From the NCBI RefSeq assembly GCF_000002995.4, contig NW_025062476.1, forward strand, positions 12,172,501 through 12,236,500: a stretch of DNA of 64,000 nucleotides, in the 5' to 3' direction. The stretch comes from Brugia malayi. Lineage: Eukaryota > Nematoda > Chromadorea > Rhabditida > Onchocercidae. The notes beneath the pieces were generated by a model. That model saw only the letters and a list, made by a program, of their open reading frames with translations. It made no database searches and was not told where the DNA came from. The translations under genes and the position numbers were made by a program. Shown one piece after another: positions 11,000 to 22,800 of this stretch (position 1 is its first letter; every line of letters begins with the position of its first letter).

Positions 11000-12500
11000 C
11001 TAACAACGTGTGGATATGTTTAAAAATTAGCAAACCTTAACGTAATCTAGGTCATAATAATAATAAGACTTATACACATCAAAGTTCAGCAGTTATATCT
11101 ACAGCCTAACAATCCACTTAAATAACCAACAATGCATAATCTTGAATAAGAGAAGAATATTTTCACGCCTGCCATTATTTTCTCGTCAATTTTATGTAGT
11201 ATGAATAGACAGACAATTACTTAATTAAATAATTATAGAGTAATCAAAATGATTGATCATCAGGTGAATGCTATAAATAAATAACAAATGATAATATGGC
11301 ATCACATTTCAGTCATAAATTATGAGGAATCGATGACAGTCAATCATGTGTACTTGATTTTTTATACAACTATTGTTGTTTAAATACCTCGTATATTTCA
11401 TCTTACCATGCACCTACCACTCAATCATCACTATCCCCATAAAAGTGTAACCACTCTGCATCTCACCCCAACACGCGACAAAAGCGCCTAAGCAAACAAT
11501 TGAAATGCGAAATCGGCATAAAACCACCCCCGTCAAAGTAACATAAATTAACCGTGGTAGTTATGCAACAAGTCGTCCTGGTGATTTGTTTGATCAATGA
11601 ACAAGTGGTAGTAGTAATTTGATCACAAAGGTAAACAAAACGAGAAGTGATAGAGTTTAAGGAATTACAGTTTGTCACTGCTTGTTGCAATGTAACAAAT
11701 CAAAGAAGAAAAAATTTCAGTGACAAAACTTGCTGTTTATAAATAATGGTAAGATAATTTTGATTTTACTAATTGTTTTAAATGAGTTTTTTTTTTTTAT
11801 GAATTTAAATGATTTCTTACTAATTCTTCTATTTAGAAGAAAAAAAAAAAGATTGTCATGAAATTGATAATTTTAGTAAGTGTAATTTTATGAAATCTTC
11901 GTCGGTACCTTAAAATGATTAATGAAGGTTACTATAATGAAAGTTTTTTCAGAATAAAATAATATAATAATAATAACTATAATAAAAAAATTTTTTAGAA
12001 GAGCATTTACCATTTATTATTATTATTATGATTATCATTACTATCATTATCACTATCATTATTATTATTATTTTATTATTATTAATCTTTATATTGTTAT
12101 TACTATTATCATTATTATTATTATTAATCATTATCATTATTATTATTATAACAAAGTGACTAATTTCAAAATATACTATCACATTTCACCGAATCCTTTT
12201 TTTCGCTGTAATATTACTTTTTAGATCTCTTACATCATTTTATGCAAATATTTCAATTAAATTAAATAACTATGTGATAAATATAAGTGAATTGTAGAAA
12301 TATTGAAATTGTTTTTTTTTTTTTTTTTTTAGAGATAGACGAAACATTTATTTATGACAGAATAAAATAGTAAAAACAACAAATGCATTTGCTGCATTAA
12401 AATAAGAAATAACTTTTAACAAATAAAATATTAGCTTTGTGTGATGAAAAAAGAAAAGAAAGAAAGAAAGAAAAGAATGCCAACACAACATTGCTTTGAC
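11000..12500. other. Upstream region of eIF3G, no gene seen
   Basis: The first part up to about 11,700 is less AT-rich than its surroundings and probably contains the eIF3G promoter. A minus-strand open frame at 11463-11690 has no recognisable family and no splice context. From 11,750 on the sequence falls into A/T runs and an ATT microsatellite. Confidence 0.45.
12013..12150. repeat. ATT/TTA trinucleotide microsatellite
   Basis: About 140 bases made almost only of 'tta', 'att' and 'atc' triplets. The minus-strand reading frame here (Asn/Ile-rich) is a product of this repeat. Confidence 0.9.
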
Positions 12501-12586
12501 TATATTTTTAAGATTTGACCTTGAGGTCATTCTCATTTGAATATGTTGCAACAGACAAGAGGAAATAAAGTAGTCCTCTGCATAAT

Positions 12587-12623
12587 TCTCTCTCTCTCTC
12601 CTCTCTCTCTCCCTCTCTCTCTC
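12587..12623. repeat. (CT)n microsatellite
   Basis: About 37 bases of nearly perfect CT dinucleotides. Confidence 0.95.
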
Positions 12624-13710
12624 AGGTGACAGAATATTTCGGTATTATTACTATTTGCAATTGAATGATACTTTTATTAGTCATTCATTTTTATGATCAC
12701 TCTTATATAAAGCACTCATTTCTCTTTGAAGTTCTCTTTGAAGCACTGCACAAATCGATTGGTTTACAATCTGAGTTACATGACCTTAAAGGTCATTTGC
12801 ATTTAGATATAGTCAATTGTAAATAGCAATAAATGACACTTACTTTACTTCACTTAATTTTAATGATATAGAATTATATTATAATAACTAAAAAAAAATT
12901 CAATATTAAATGAAGGAGTAAAAATTCAATATCAAATTCAATATCTAAAAATCAATATGAAATGAAAAAATAGTATTCAATATCCTAGAATTTTTATAAT
13001 TTTATAAAATGATAAGTAATATCAAAGATCAAAAGTCATTTATATATCAAAAGAGATATAGAATGAATATGGAATTTCAGATGAAATTATCTATAATTGG
13101 CGAAAAGTTTTTTTCACTGATTTAATTTTTTTTAACTTGTATATTTTATACTAAATACTTATACTAAATATTCAATTTCAGTTTATTATTTAATTTGCTC
13201 TACTGCATCTAATTCTACTCATTATGATGATATAAGCTATAGATTACTTAAAATTAATGCTAATATCCTTGAAAAAAATAAATATATTCACTAATTAATG
13301 CAGAAAATTTTGAAAAAGAGATTTTTTTAAAAAAAAAAAAGAAGAATCCTAATTAGCGCTTATCATTTCTGGGTCACCTGAAATGAGTGGCAGAGAAACT
13401 TTTTGTAGAAAGATTGAAATGCAAAAGTAGGAATATAAAAAATTAGAGGAAGAAATGAAAAGTCAAATACAAAAAATGTTTTGCTTTAGTGATACAAGAG
13501 ATATTGGTAAAATTTGGGAAGTTTTTTTTTTTTTTTTTTCTTTAAAATTTTTTTTTTTAAATGAATTTGAAATAGAGTTAGACTATTTGAAATAGAGTTA
13601 GACTAGAGTTAGACTCAAAAATCTATGAGATCATCAATGGAAATGAAAAAAGAGAAAAAAGCTTTTAGGAGAGAAATTACTAATTACTATGCATAATTAA
13701 ATTTTAACAA

Positions 13711-13767
13711 AATAAGTTTAATGAGAGAGATGGAGAGATAGAGACAGAGAGAGAGAGAGAGAGAGAA
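13711..13767. repeat. (GA)n microsatellite
   Basis: Imperfect GA dinucleotides with ATGGAGAGATA interruptions, ending in a pure GA block. Confidence 0.9.
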
Positions 13768-14240
13768 TATGCCTAATAGTAAATTAATGAGAAAAATGAA
13801 ATTGCAGAACCAAAAAAATTTTTCATTCAGTATTTGAAGAAAAAAAAGCGAATGAAGTACACATCAAAAAATAATTTATGAGACTACGAAATGTTTTAAA
13901 TTATTTCACATTAAGGTCACTCATATAGGTCATTGCTAATGAATAGATCAATATCTAAGTTAAATGATTGTACAGGTAAGCTTGACCTCACAATTCCTTT
14001 CATATTACACAATCAATCAATGAAGAAAATAAATGATATTTCACCTGGTTGAAGTGTAATTGACCTACATATGACCTTGGTATTACTGGAACAGAGCATA
14101 ATCAGTGGATGGACATCATTAAATGGTATTTAGTTAAGTTATTGGTTATGGTTGTACAATTTAGTTAACATGACCTCAATTACTCAGCTACAACCAATGG
14201 ATGAATATCAACAAAGGTCAACAAAAAAAAAAAGAGGTCA

Positions 14241-15515
14241 AGAAAAAAATCAGCAAAAATATTATTTAATATATTGCAGGAAAAAAAATTTCAATAAAAT
14301 AAGTAAATCTTATTAAAAGAAAAAACATTAATATTTATTCTTGCTAATAAAAAAAAAAAAAAAATATTAAATTTTAACCGAAAATGTCAATTTATCATAA
14401 TAATATCATCGGTTTTCCGGAGTAATTTATTTTTGTTGAAGCAAAAAGCATTCTATAAAATTTTATAATTTAAAAGTGAATTACTCGATCTAAGGCCATT
14501 GACATATGATTTAGCTAATGAGTGGACAGCAGCGAATGAAATGGACATACGCCTTTGGTCACTTTATCCACAATTGAATTAAATTTTATTGAATGAAATT
14601 AATATTGATCAATCATCGATGTCCACTTTGTTCCTTAGTAAATAGAAATAATTGTATTATTAGTAAACTAATATTTGAAAATTAATTTTTTTTTTCAATA
14701 TCATTGATTGTTTCATTAAATTATTGTTCAAAGATTGTGGTAACAATTCAACTAACAAACATACAAATGTGATTTTAAAAGAATTTAAAAGAATTAATTT
14801 TCATTTTAAAAAAGAGTTTCTTTCTCGAGAAATAGTTAATCGAAAAACTAAATAATAAATTATAACTCTTATTATTAAATGTTGAAATATTCAATTTCTT
14901 ATTAGTTTCTACTCATTAAGAGAGTTTATTTTATGACAATATCAAATAGAGACATAATCTTTTTTGAAATTTAAAAAATTGATCATAAATTTAGAAAAAT
15001 GATCGTACCTTTGATCTCTTTCTTCATCTTTGAGCTCTATTCAAATTTTTATTTATTAACCTATGACTACAGTAGAAAGGACACAATTATGCATAAATAC
15101 AGGTAACTTTTTCTATCATTACACAATAAATGAGTTAAATTTTTGGAAGCAAATTTTACTGATTAATTGATTGATTAATGATTAACTTTTAAAATTTTTA
15201 AAATCATTTGATAAACTAAAAAAAAAAATGATAAATTCACTTTTGATAATGTGAATAATAATGGCAAATGATAGTGAAATGATTGATGAATATCTCTTAT
15301 CAAACAAACAATCATTCATGCTTCTCTTTTATCATATAATTCTATCTCTTTTAATATATTATAATTATTTGTCGATTAAACTTATGAAAAGAGGGACTGA
15401 ATAATTTTATTAATATAATATATATGACATTTTCTTTTCTATATTATTAAAGTTAGATTTTTTTTTTCATATTATTAAAGTTAGAAACGAATTAGATTTT
15501 TTTTTTCTCTACTAA
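14241..15515. other. AT-rich low-complexity DNA, no gene seen
   Basis: No exon-like segment with acceptor and donor was found. Homopolymer A/T runs and short dispersed words dominate. Confidence 0.5.
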
Positions 15516-15519
15516 TATC

Positions 15520-16000
15520 TTACCCAAAACCACATTTCTTACCTAAAATCGCACCACAAGCATTTCAAATTACTTTTTTTACCCAAAATATGACATAAAC
15601 ATTTTCATCAGTATAAATTATAATAAATTATTTTTCTTACCCCAAATACAACATGGGCATTTTAAATTATTTTTCTTACCCAAAATACGGCATAAACATT
15701 TCATCAGTGTATATTATGATGAATTACTTTTTTTACCCAAAATACGACATAGATATTTTCATCGGTGTATATTATAATAAATTACTTTTCTTACCCAAAA
15801 TATAACATGGGCATTTTAAAATAGTTTTCTTACCCAAAATACGGCATAAACATTTCATTAGTGTATATTATGATAAATTGCAATATAACATGAGCATTTC
15901 AAATTACTTTTCCTACCCAAAATACAACACAAGCATTTCATCAATATATATTATAATAAATTACTTTTCTTACCCAAAATAAAATATGGGCATTTTATTG
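15520..16000. repeat. Composite satellite with 'ttacccaaaata' core
   Basis: The core 'ttacccaaaata' recurs about nine times at two alternating spacings, a short unit of about 39 bases ('..acatgggcattttaaa..') and a long unit of about 57 bases ('..cataaacatttcatcagtgtatattat..'). Short and long units alternate for much of the array, giving a higher-order period near 96 bases. No coding sense is visible. Confidence 0.85.
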
Positions 16001-17500
16001 TGATGATGGGTATGCCAAGAATTCCAGTAATTACCAATGTATGAATGAAAATTAAATTTTTTTTTAAAATTTGAAATAAATTTAAAAAAGGAATGTTATA
16101 ATTTTATTAATAAAGTACAATTCAAACATATTCATAATCCATTTCATTTGTGAATAAATTATGTAAGCTAATTAATCATTTCCAGTAAATCATTTCTGAT
16201 TTAAAATAAGCAGTGCATAAGTAGTTTGTAAACAGTAAAACATCAAAAATATTTAATCAAAAATAATACAATTAATTTTAGCAAATTCTTCAAATAACTC
16301 TTACTAATAAGTAATTAACAATAATTAATTAATTATTCGCATCCTTAATGATAATAATTTGGGAAATAGAAGAAAAAATAAATTAGAAATTTTCATTACA
16401 CAATATATCCAAAGAAAAAGAAAATTAGCAAATAACATAAATTAATTAAATATGCAATTCAAAAAAAAAATGCTATAGAAATAAATTAGAAATTTATATT
16501 ATAATTTGTAATTAATCACTTTTAATTTTATATTAAACATAATTTTATTATTAATATACACCTATAAATCATAATTTTTTTACTTTGATCAATTTTTTCA
16601 CTTTGATCATACGCACCAATCATTCAAATAAATTATTTATTCATTTTTTTTTTTTTTTGATCCAAATAATTTATGAAATTAAAAAAAAAATAATTTATGA
16701 AAATTGGTGAATAGACTGAGTTAGATTTTATGAATTTAATTTTATTAATTAAATGTTTTTTTTTTTTTAATAAACTATGTTAAAAAAAGATTTTTAATAA
16801 ACTATATTAAAATTGTAGTATAATCTCTTTTTTTCTCAAAATGATAAGAAATGATAGAAAGATGAAAATGATCAATAATCACTGATTACTGATAAATGAT
16901 AGCAATTACAAAAAAAAAAAAAAGCATTGTGTAGCTTTTTTTTTTGAATACAAATTTTTCTTCCGTTATTTCGTTAAATGTGTAAAGTTACAAATATGTT
17001 AAACTGCTTTTTAAATCATTTTAAATTGCTTAGCTATTTCAAATGGTTAAATTAGCAAATAATCAATGAATGGTTAAACTGTTATTAGCTTTTTATTATT
17101 ATAATTTTTTATTACTTTATTATAATAATTTAGTTTTTTATTATTATAATAAGTTATTTTGTCAATTTTTCTCTCAATTTTTTTAAATTTTTTCACCTAA
17201 TTCTTTTCGATATTTTATTTTTCTAATTAATCAGATATCTAAATAAATGTACAGTTATTTAGTCTAAAAAGTTTATAATTATTTTTAAAATGATTTAGTC
17301 CTTGATTTTTTTTTTTTTTTTTTTGGAGAAATAAATAAACATATAGAAGTAATAATAAAGTAATAAACTGAAATAAATTATATTTTCCATTTTTTCCAAT
17401 TTCAATTTAATAAACAAATATTATAATTCAAAAGAACTAAACAAGGAATATTATTAAAATTTTGCTTTTATTATAGAAATTATCAGATGGAATATAATTA
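16001..17500. other. AT-rich low-complexity DNA, no gene seen
   Basis: Over 1.4 kb of A/T-dominated sequence with poly(T) runs and 'ttattataat' words near 17,095-17,155. No supported coding segment or RNA gene. Confidence 0.5.
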
Positions 17501-17865
17501 GCATCAAATAATAATTAGTGTGCTGCATATTGTTGTTATTGTTGCAATTGTTTAAAATGCCATTCAAAATTTTAAGAATAAGAAGAAATTTGGTAAGTCA
17601 AACTTTTTTTTTTTTTCTATTCTTTTATTTATTTTATTTTTTCCTTTTTTTTTTTAAAGCATAAATTATTTAGCTTTAGCATTATTTTATATGATCTGAA
17701 GAAATTTGAGAAACAAAAGATTTTGTTTTCTAAAAAAAAAAAGAGAAAAAAAAATTTCTAAAATTAAAAAATTCTCCTTCAAACTTTGTTTTTGTCATTT
17801 CTAATTCATTTTACTTTTTTTTTTTTTTTAACTTACATTTTTATCGCTTTCTTTTTTAACTTTCT

Positions 17866-17896
<31 letters not shown>

Positions 17897-17905
17897 TTCT
17901 TCCTC
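17866..17905. repeat. (CT)n microsatellite
   Basis: About 40 bases of CT dinucleotides broken by CTTT interruptions. Confidence 0.9.
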
Positions 17906-18563
17906 TCTGTATTGTATAATTGAGAAATATCAGCTGTTCAAATGTACCTGAAAACTTATATATTTGAAATAATAATTCTTCAGCACTCTTTTTTTCAAAA
18001 AATGTGACAGTTAGAAAGAATAATAATAAAAATATTACTAATTAATGCTAAAAATAAACGCACATTTTAGTAAAAATACTAAAATTTGAGAAAAAAAAAA
18101 CAGATAAAATAAATTTGATAATTTTCTATTTAATATTAACAAATTTATCTTTAAAAAAAAAAAAAAAAAAGAAAAGTTTGTGACAGAAGAAAACGAAAGA
18201 AATAAACCGGAATGATTACTTTGTTTACTCTATTTTCTTTAAGAATTATTATTTCTACCTGAATAGAAAAATTAATTAAACAATTGCATCATTTGTTATT
18301 TAATATTATTTCTTGCAAAATATATCATAAATATATTCCACTTGATTTTAAAGAAATTGAATTTTTGAGATTTAATTATTATTTACTTTTTTATTTTTGC
18401 AGAATAGACTGAGTTAGATTTTATGAAGTAATTAATTTTATTAATTAAATGTTTTACAATTAACGCAATACTAAAAGATTGATGGTGACAGATTAGGAAA
18501 TTTTTGCCTCTTATTTTTAATTTTTTAAAACACACAAATGAAATATGAATTAAGGAAACAACA

Positions 18564-18684
18564 AAAACTATCGGACAATTTCAAAAGATTAATTCGGAAA
18601 TTCGATGTGACACTATGAAATATAGTGAAAGTGAACTTTCTGATGCAATACAACATAATGAATATATTTCAAAAGTAAGAAATT
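18564..18684 (+). other. Candidate orphan exon upstream of AGL
   Basis: A 40-codon open segment ends exactly at a consensus donor (TCAAAA|gtaagaa). It encodes a hydrophilic peptide with non-repetitive composition (…SEIRCDTMKYSESELSDAIQ…) that stands out from the low-complexity surroundings. Its phase (0) does not match the visible acceptors before the AGL start exon, so it cannot be joined to that gene as drawn. It could be a remnant, an alternative 5' exon with an unseen partner, or chance. Confidence 0.2.
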
Positions 18685-18889
18685 AAACTAATTTTAATTC
18701 ACTAACACTTTCTATAATCATACATAATTAATAAACAAAAGAAAAAAAAAAACCGCTTATAGTTATTTTTGAAATGACTTTAAAAAATATTTCAATAGTT
18801 TAAAGCATTAGCATTAAAAATAAACAAATTTTTCATTCTCAAATGTGCCTCTTTTGTTTTTGCTTCTTAAAATAGTATTATTGTCACCC

Positions 18890-19025
18890 TCATTGTGGTC
18901 ATTCACGTAGCTATCCCTGTGGTCATTCACGTAGCTATCCCTGTGGTCATTTACGTAGCCAACCCTGTGGTCATTCACGTAGCTATCCCTGTGGTCATTC
19001 ACGTAGCCATCCCTATGACCATTCC
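18890..19025. repeat. 24-bp minisatellite, about six copies
   Basis: The unit 'ggtcattcacgtagctatcc' plus 'ctgt' is repeated in direct orientation with few changes. Because 24 is a multiple of three, the minus strand reads as a repeated octapeptide, YVNDHRDS with G/V variants. The array is more GC-rich than its surroundings. Confidence 0.9.
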
Positions 19026-19296
19026 ATACGGTCATTAATTTTGGTATACTATTTATCATTCATTTACAGTCAAAATAGAAATCACCCTATTTTCAACTTG
19101 CAACTGCAATATTATTTAAATTTAAATTACGATAATTTCAAATACAGCTTCGATTATAATATATTTTTAAATTTCAATTACATAAATGCTAAATGCTAAA
19201 CAATTTCTTTTTTCTAAGCTTATTTTTTCAATTTATAATGTAAACAGCCTGACAAAAAAAAAGTATGATATCAAATGTGAATTATTCCTCAGAATG

Positions 19297-19309
19297 CACG
19301 TGACACGTG
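19297..19309. promoter_or_regulatory. Twin CACGTG E-boxes
   Basis: Two perfect CACGTG palindromes separated by one base (CACGTGACACGTG) lie about 0.6 kb before the AGL start codon. CACGTG is bound by bHLH-zip factors such as MondoA/MLX, MYC/MAX and TFEB/HLH-30. Their spacing differs from the 5-base gap of a classic carbohydrate response element. Confidence 0.35.
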
Positions 19310-19319
19310 ACGGACGAAA

Positions 19320-19352
19320 GGGAGAAAAGGGGGGGGAGAGGGGGGGGAGAAG
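19320..19352 (+). other. G-rich tract, possible G-quadruplex
   Basis: Two runs of about eight G separated by AGAG, preceded by GGGAG. It is the most GC-rich spot in the surrounding 10 kb and sits directly after the twin E-boxes. Runs of this length can supply four G-triplets for an intramolecular quadruplex. Confidence 0.4.
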
Positions 19353-19889
19353 CATAGAAATAAATCGATTAGTTAGATTGAAAATTTTTTGTGTATCATT
19401 TTGCTGTGCTGCACTTTGTTTTGCTTCCTTTCTATACAAACATCAAAAGCCAATTCATTTACATTCTTTTTTTTTTTTTTTTTGTTTTTTTCGTTAAATT
19501 TTTAAATTAAAATTTTTGTTTTTGTTTTTTGTTTTTTTGGTTGCAGTTTAAATTTCTAGTTTTTATTTTTAATTAGAATGAATTTTGCTCTTAATAATTT
19601 CTTGCTTTCCTGCAAAAAGAAAAAAAAGAAGATCGACAATATAACTGATTATTGATTGATTGTTTTATTTATTTTTTAGTCTTACTAAAAAAAAAGAAAA
19701 TGTATTTTACATTAATTTAATTTTCTTTTTAAATTAAATATTTAGAAGGGAGTCGAAAATTTTTAAAATTAATTGATAAATTGCTATTTTCAACGCTGCA
19801 AATATCTTTTGTTCAATTCATCAACAAATTATTTCATCCTCTTTAGACTAATTATTTTAGCTTTCTTTGCACTTGTATATTTAAACATT

Positions 19890-22800
19890 ATGTGTTTAAC
19901 TGAAACTATTAATTTATCGAAGAGTGATACCGATGAAAATCGGAAACCGGAAACGCGTATTATCACTCTTAATTATGGTGATGATCTCGACCAGTTAGTA
20001 TTTCGTTTCCAGAAAGGTTTGATATTTTATATTAATTCTTTGTTTTGGCATGTTTATGTTGAAATAAACTGAAAAAGAAATGATGAAGTTTTTATTTTTT
20101 TTTTTTTTTTAGATTATTATTTTTTATTATTTATTATTCTTTTATTATTATTTATTGTTTTATGAATGAAATTAAAATGTTGAAAGAAATATTGAAATTT
20201 GAAAAAAATACTCAAACTTCAATTTATGAAGGTATGCTATGAAATGTCTAATTTGTAAATGAAACAGAAGGAATTGTTTTGATAGCAATTGTTTTTTTTT
20301 TTTTTTTTTAAGTTTCAAATTATATTTTCATAGTTCCATGTATTTTAATTTCACATATTTTTTTTTTTTTTTTTGTATGTAATCTTTTCAAATGATAATT
20401 AGCTCAATAATTTTAAAATAATTCTAGGCTGGTATGTACGTTTTGTTCGTGGTTCAAGTCTTTTGGGACGTGATGTGAATGTCTTTACGTCAATTTCGGG
20501 TAAGATATCCTGGAATGAGGGTACTGATGAATTTGCAACATTTGCTGAAATTAAATGTGAACAATCTGGTGCTTTCTCATATCATTTTATTGTTGATAAT
20601 GAAAGGTATTATTATTATTATTATTATTTTAATTTAAATTTTATTCTCAAAATCAATCTTTATATAATTAATTAATTAATTTAAACAAAAAAAAAAAACG
20701 AAAATGGCTGAAAAAAAAAAAAAAAAAAAGAAAATTTTTAGTAAAATAGCTGGTAGTGGATACATTCTGGTTATGCCAATTTTATTCCTCAATAAACATC
20801 CATTACTTCTGAATGCAGTAACATGTATCACACATATCTCAAAACTTCTTGGTACATTTGATATGTGGGAGAAACGTTTACAAATAGCTGCAAAAGCAAA
20901 ATATAATATGATTCATTTCACTCCTGTTCAACAACTTGGAATTTCAAATAGCAGGTATATTTCATTTTAAAAATAACAAATTTGCATAATCTTAAAGTAT
21001 TATCAGTTATTTATTTATTTTATATTCTACATCTTTTTCTTTTCTTTATTTTTTTTTTTTTTTTTGTATTTTAATACATTTTAAAGTATTTTCATTCGAT
21101 TTAAATTTAAACTTTGACAAATTAAAGTTTAAAATTAAATTAAAACTTAAAACTAGTAATGTATTAAAAAAATTAATCATAAGCAAAATTTAAAAAATTC
21201 CCACTTATATGAAATATAGATTTTAGCTCTTTTTTTTTTTTTTTCTTAATTCTTCTTTGATAATTATGCATTGTTTTTAAAAAGTTTTATATATGAAATC
21301 ATTGATTGTTTATTTTAGTTATTGTATTGCTGATCCAATGCAATTGAATCCGAATTTCAATACAGCCGTAAGTTTGCTTAGAATGAATTAATTTTTTTTA
21401 TAAATAAAGTGTTTAAATTTAATTATTATTTTGCTATTAAATTAAAATTCATTTTGCCATTACTGTTAACAATTATAAGTGCTATTCTATTAATCTAATT
21501 TATATTATCTACAAACTTTATGTATTAGCAATAGTTTATTAATTATTCCAGTAAATTTAATTAATAATTAAATTTATTTGCGCTATTCTAAAACAATTTA
21601 TTAATATATATGAACTTCATATACAAAGAACTATTATCACATTCAATGCTTTTCTGCAATGATATTTTTTTTCAATTAATTTTATCATTTAAGCTTAAAA
21701 TTGATTCGTTTAATTAATAAGCTTAAATTTCAAATAATTTATTTAAACAGGGAAAACAGTATACATATGACGATTTGGCAATATTAATAAAAAATCTCGA
21801 AAAAGATTATCATTTATTATCAATACAAGATGTTGTATGGAATCATGCAGCTCGTAATGCTTTATGGCTTTTAGTAAGTTACATTGTTTATTCTTATCAT
21901 TTTGATATTAAATTAAAATTCATTTTACTATTACTGTTAACAATTATAAGTACTATTTTATTAATTTAATTTATATTATCTATAAACTTTATGCATTAGC
22001 AATAGTTTATTAATTATACCAGTATAAGTATTATTTAATTGATTAATTTCAATTGAATTATGTAAAGAAATGGAATATATCTTTTGATAATAATTTATAA
22101 TTATTATTATTTTTTTTTTTTTTTTTGTTGTTTTTAGGAACATCCAGAATGCGCTTATAATTTAAAAAATAGTCCACATTTGCGACCAGCTTATATTCTT
22201 GATCGACTTTTATATCATTTTGGTATGGATATTATGAATGGAAAATATAAGAATCGAAATCTTAGCAAGGAAATTAATAGTGTTGAACATTTAAGAGTAT
22301 GTTAGATATTATTGGATTGCTTTAATAATTTAAATTAATAATATTCAGCAAATTTAATTAATAATATTTGATAAATTTCAGTTTTTCATTTTATTCCTTT
22401 TCATTCTTTTTTTTTTTTTTTTTTTTTTTTAGACTATCCTTGACATTTTGCGCAATGAAATTTTACCACAATTGAGAGTTCACGAATTCTTTCAAGTTGA
22501 CATTGAGAAAATGGTGACAGAATTTGAAAAATATGTCGAAGGTATTTAAAAATATTGAAAAATATTATTAATTGTTAAAATTAATCGAAAGCTTAAAGAT
22601 AATGCTTAATGGTTAGCATCATTTTCTAGAAAGTCAATTCATGAATTTTTCAATTTATACACTATCGAAAAAGACAATTGTATTACTTATAATAACTTAC
22701 TTATTTTTTAAGCAAAAATTTTCTTCAAAAATTTATTTAAATTTTCATTAGATGAATTTTATTTTTAATCATAATAATATTTAGAAGGAGCATCTCCAGA

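Larger units (their letters stand above)
12516..14240. promoter_or_regulatory. Cluster of AGGTCA half-sites (nuclear-receptor type)
   Basis: The hexamer AGGTCA or its complement occurs repeatedly here in paired arrangements: everted pairs at 12516-12529 (2-base gap) and 12781-12795 (3-base gap), direct pairs at 13914-13932 (7-base gap) and 14061-14077 (5-base gap), plus singles near 13983, 14170, 14213 and 14234. AGGTCA is the core half-site of many nuclear receptors. The first two pairs are followed by similar sequence (…ATT..CATTT..ATAT), so part of the cluster may be copies of a degenerate dispersed repeat and not independent sites. Confidence 0.3.

Noticed and set aside
11949..12182. Asn/Ile-rich open frame
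   Set aside because: Direct translation of the ATT microsatellite.
17557..17595. ATG exon MPFKILRIRRNL followed by a gtaagt donor, as first exon of AGL
   Set aside because: Its phase does not match the acceptors before the AGL first exon, and the peptide is not part of the debranching enzyme pattern.
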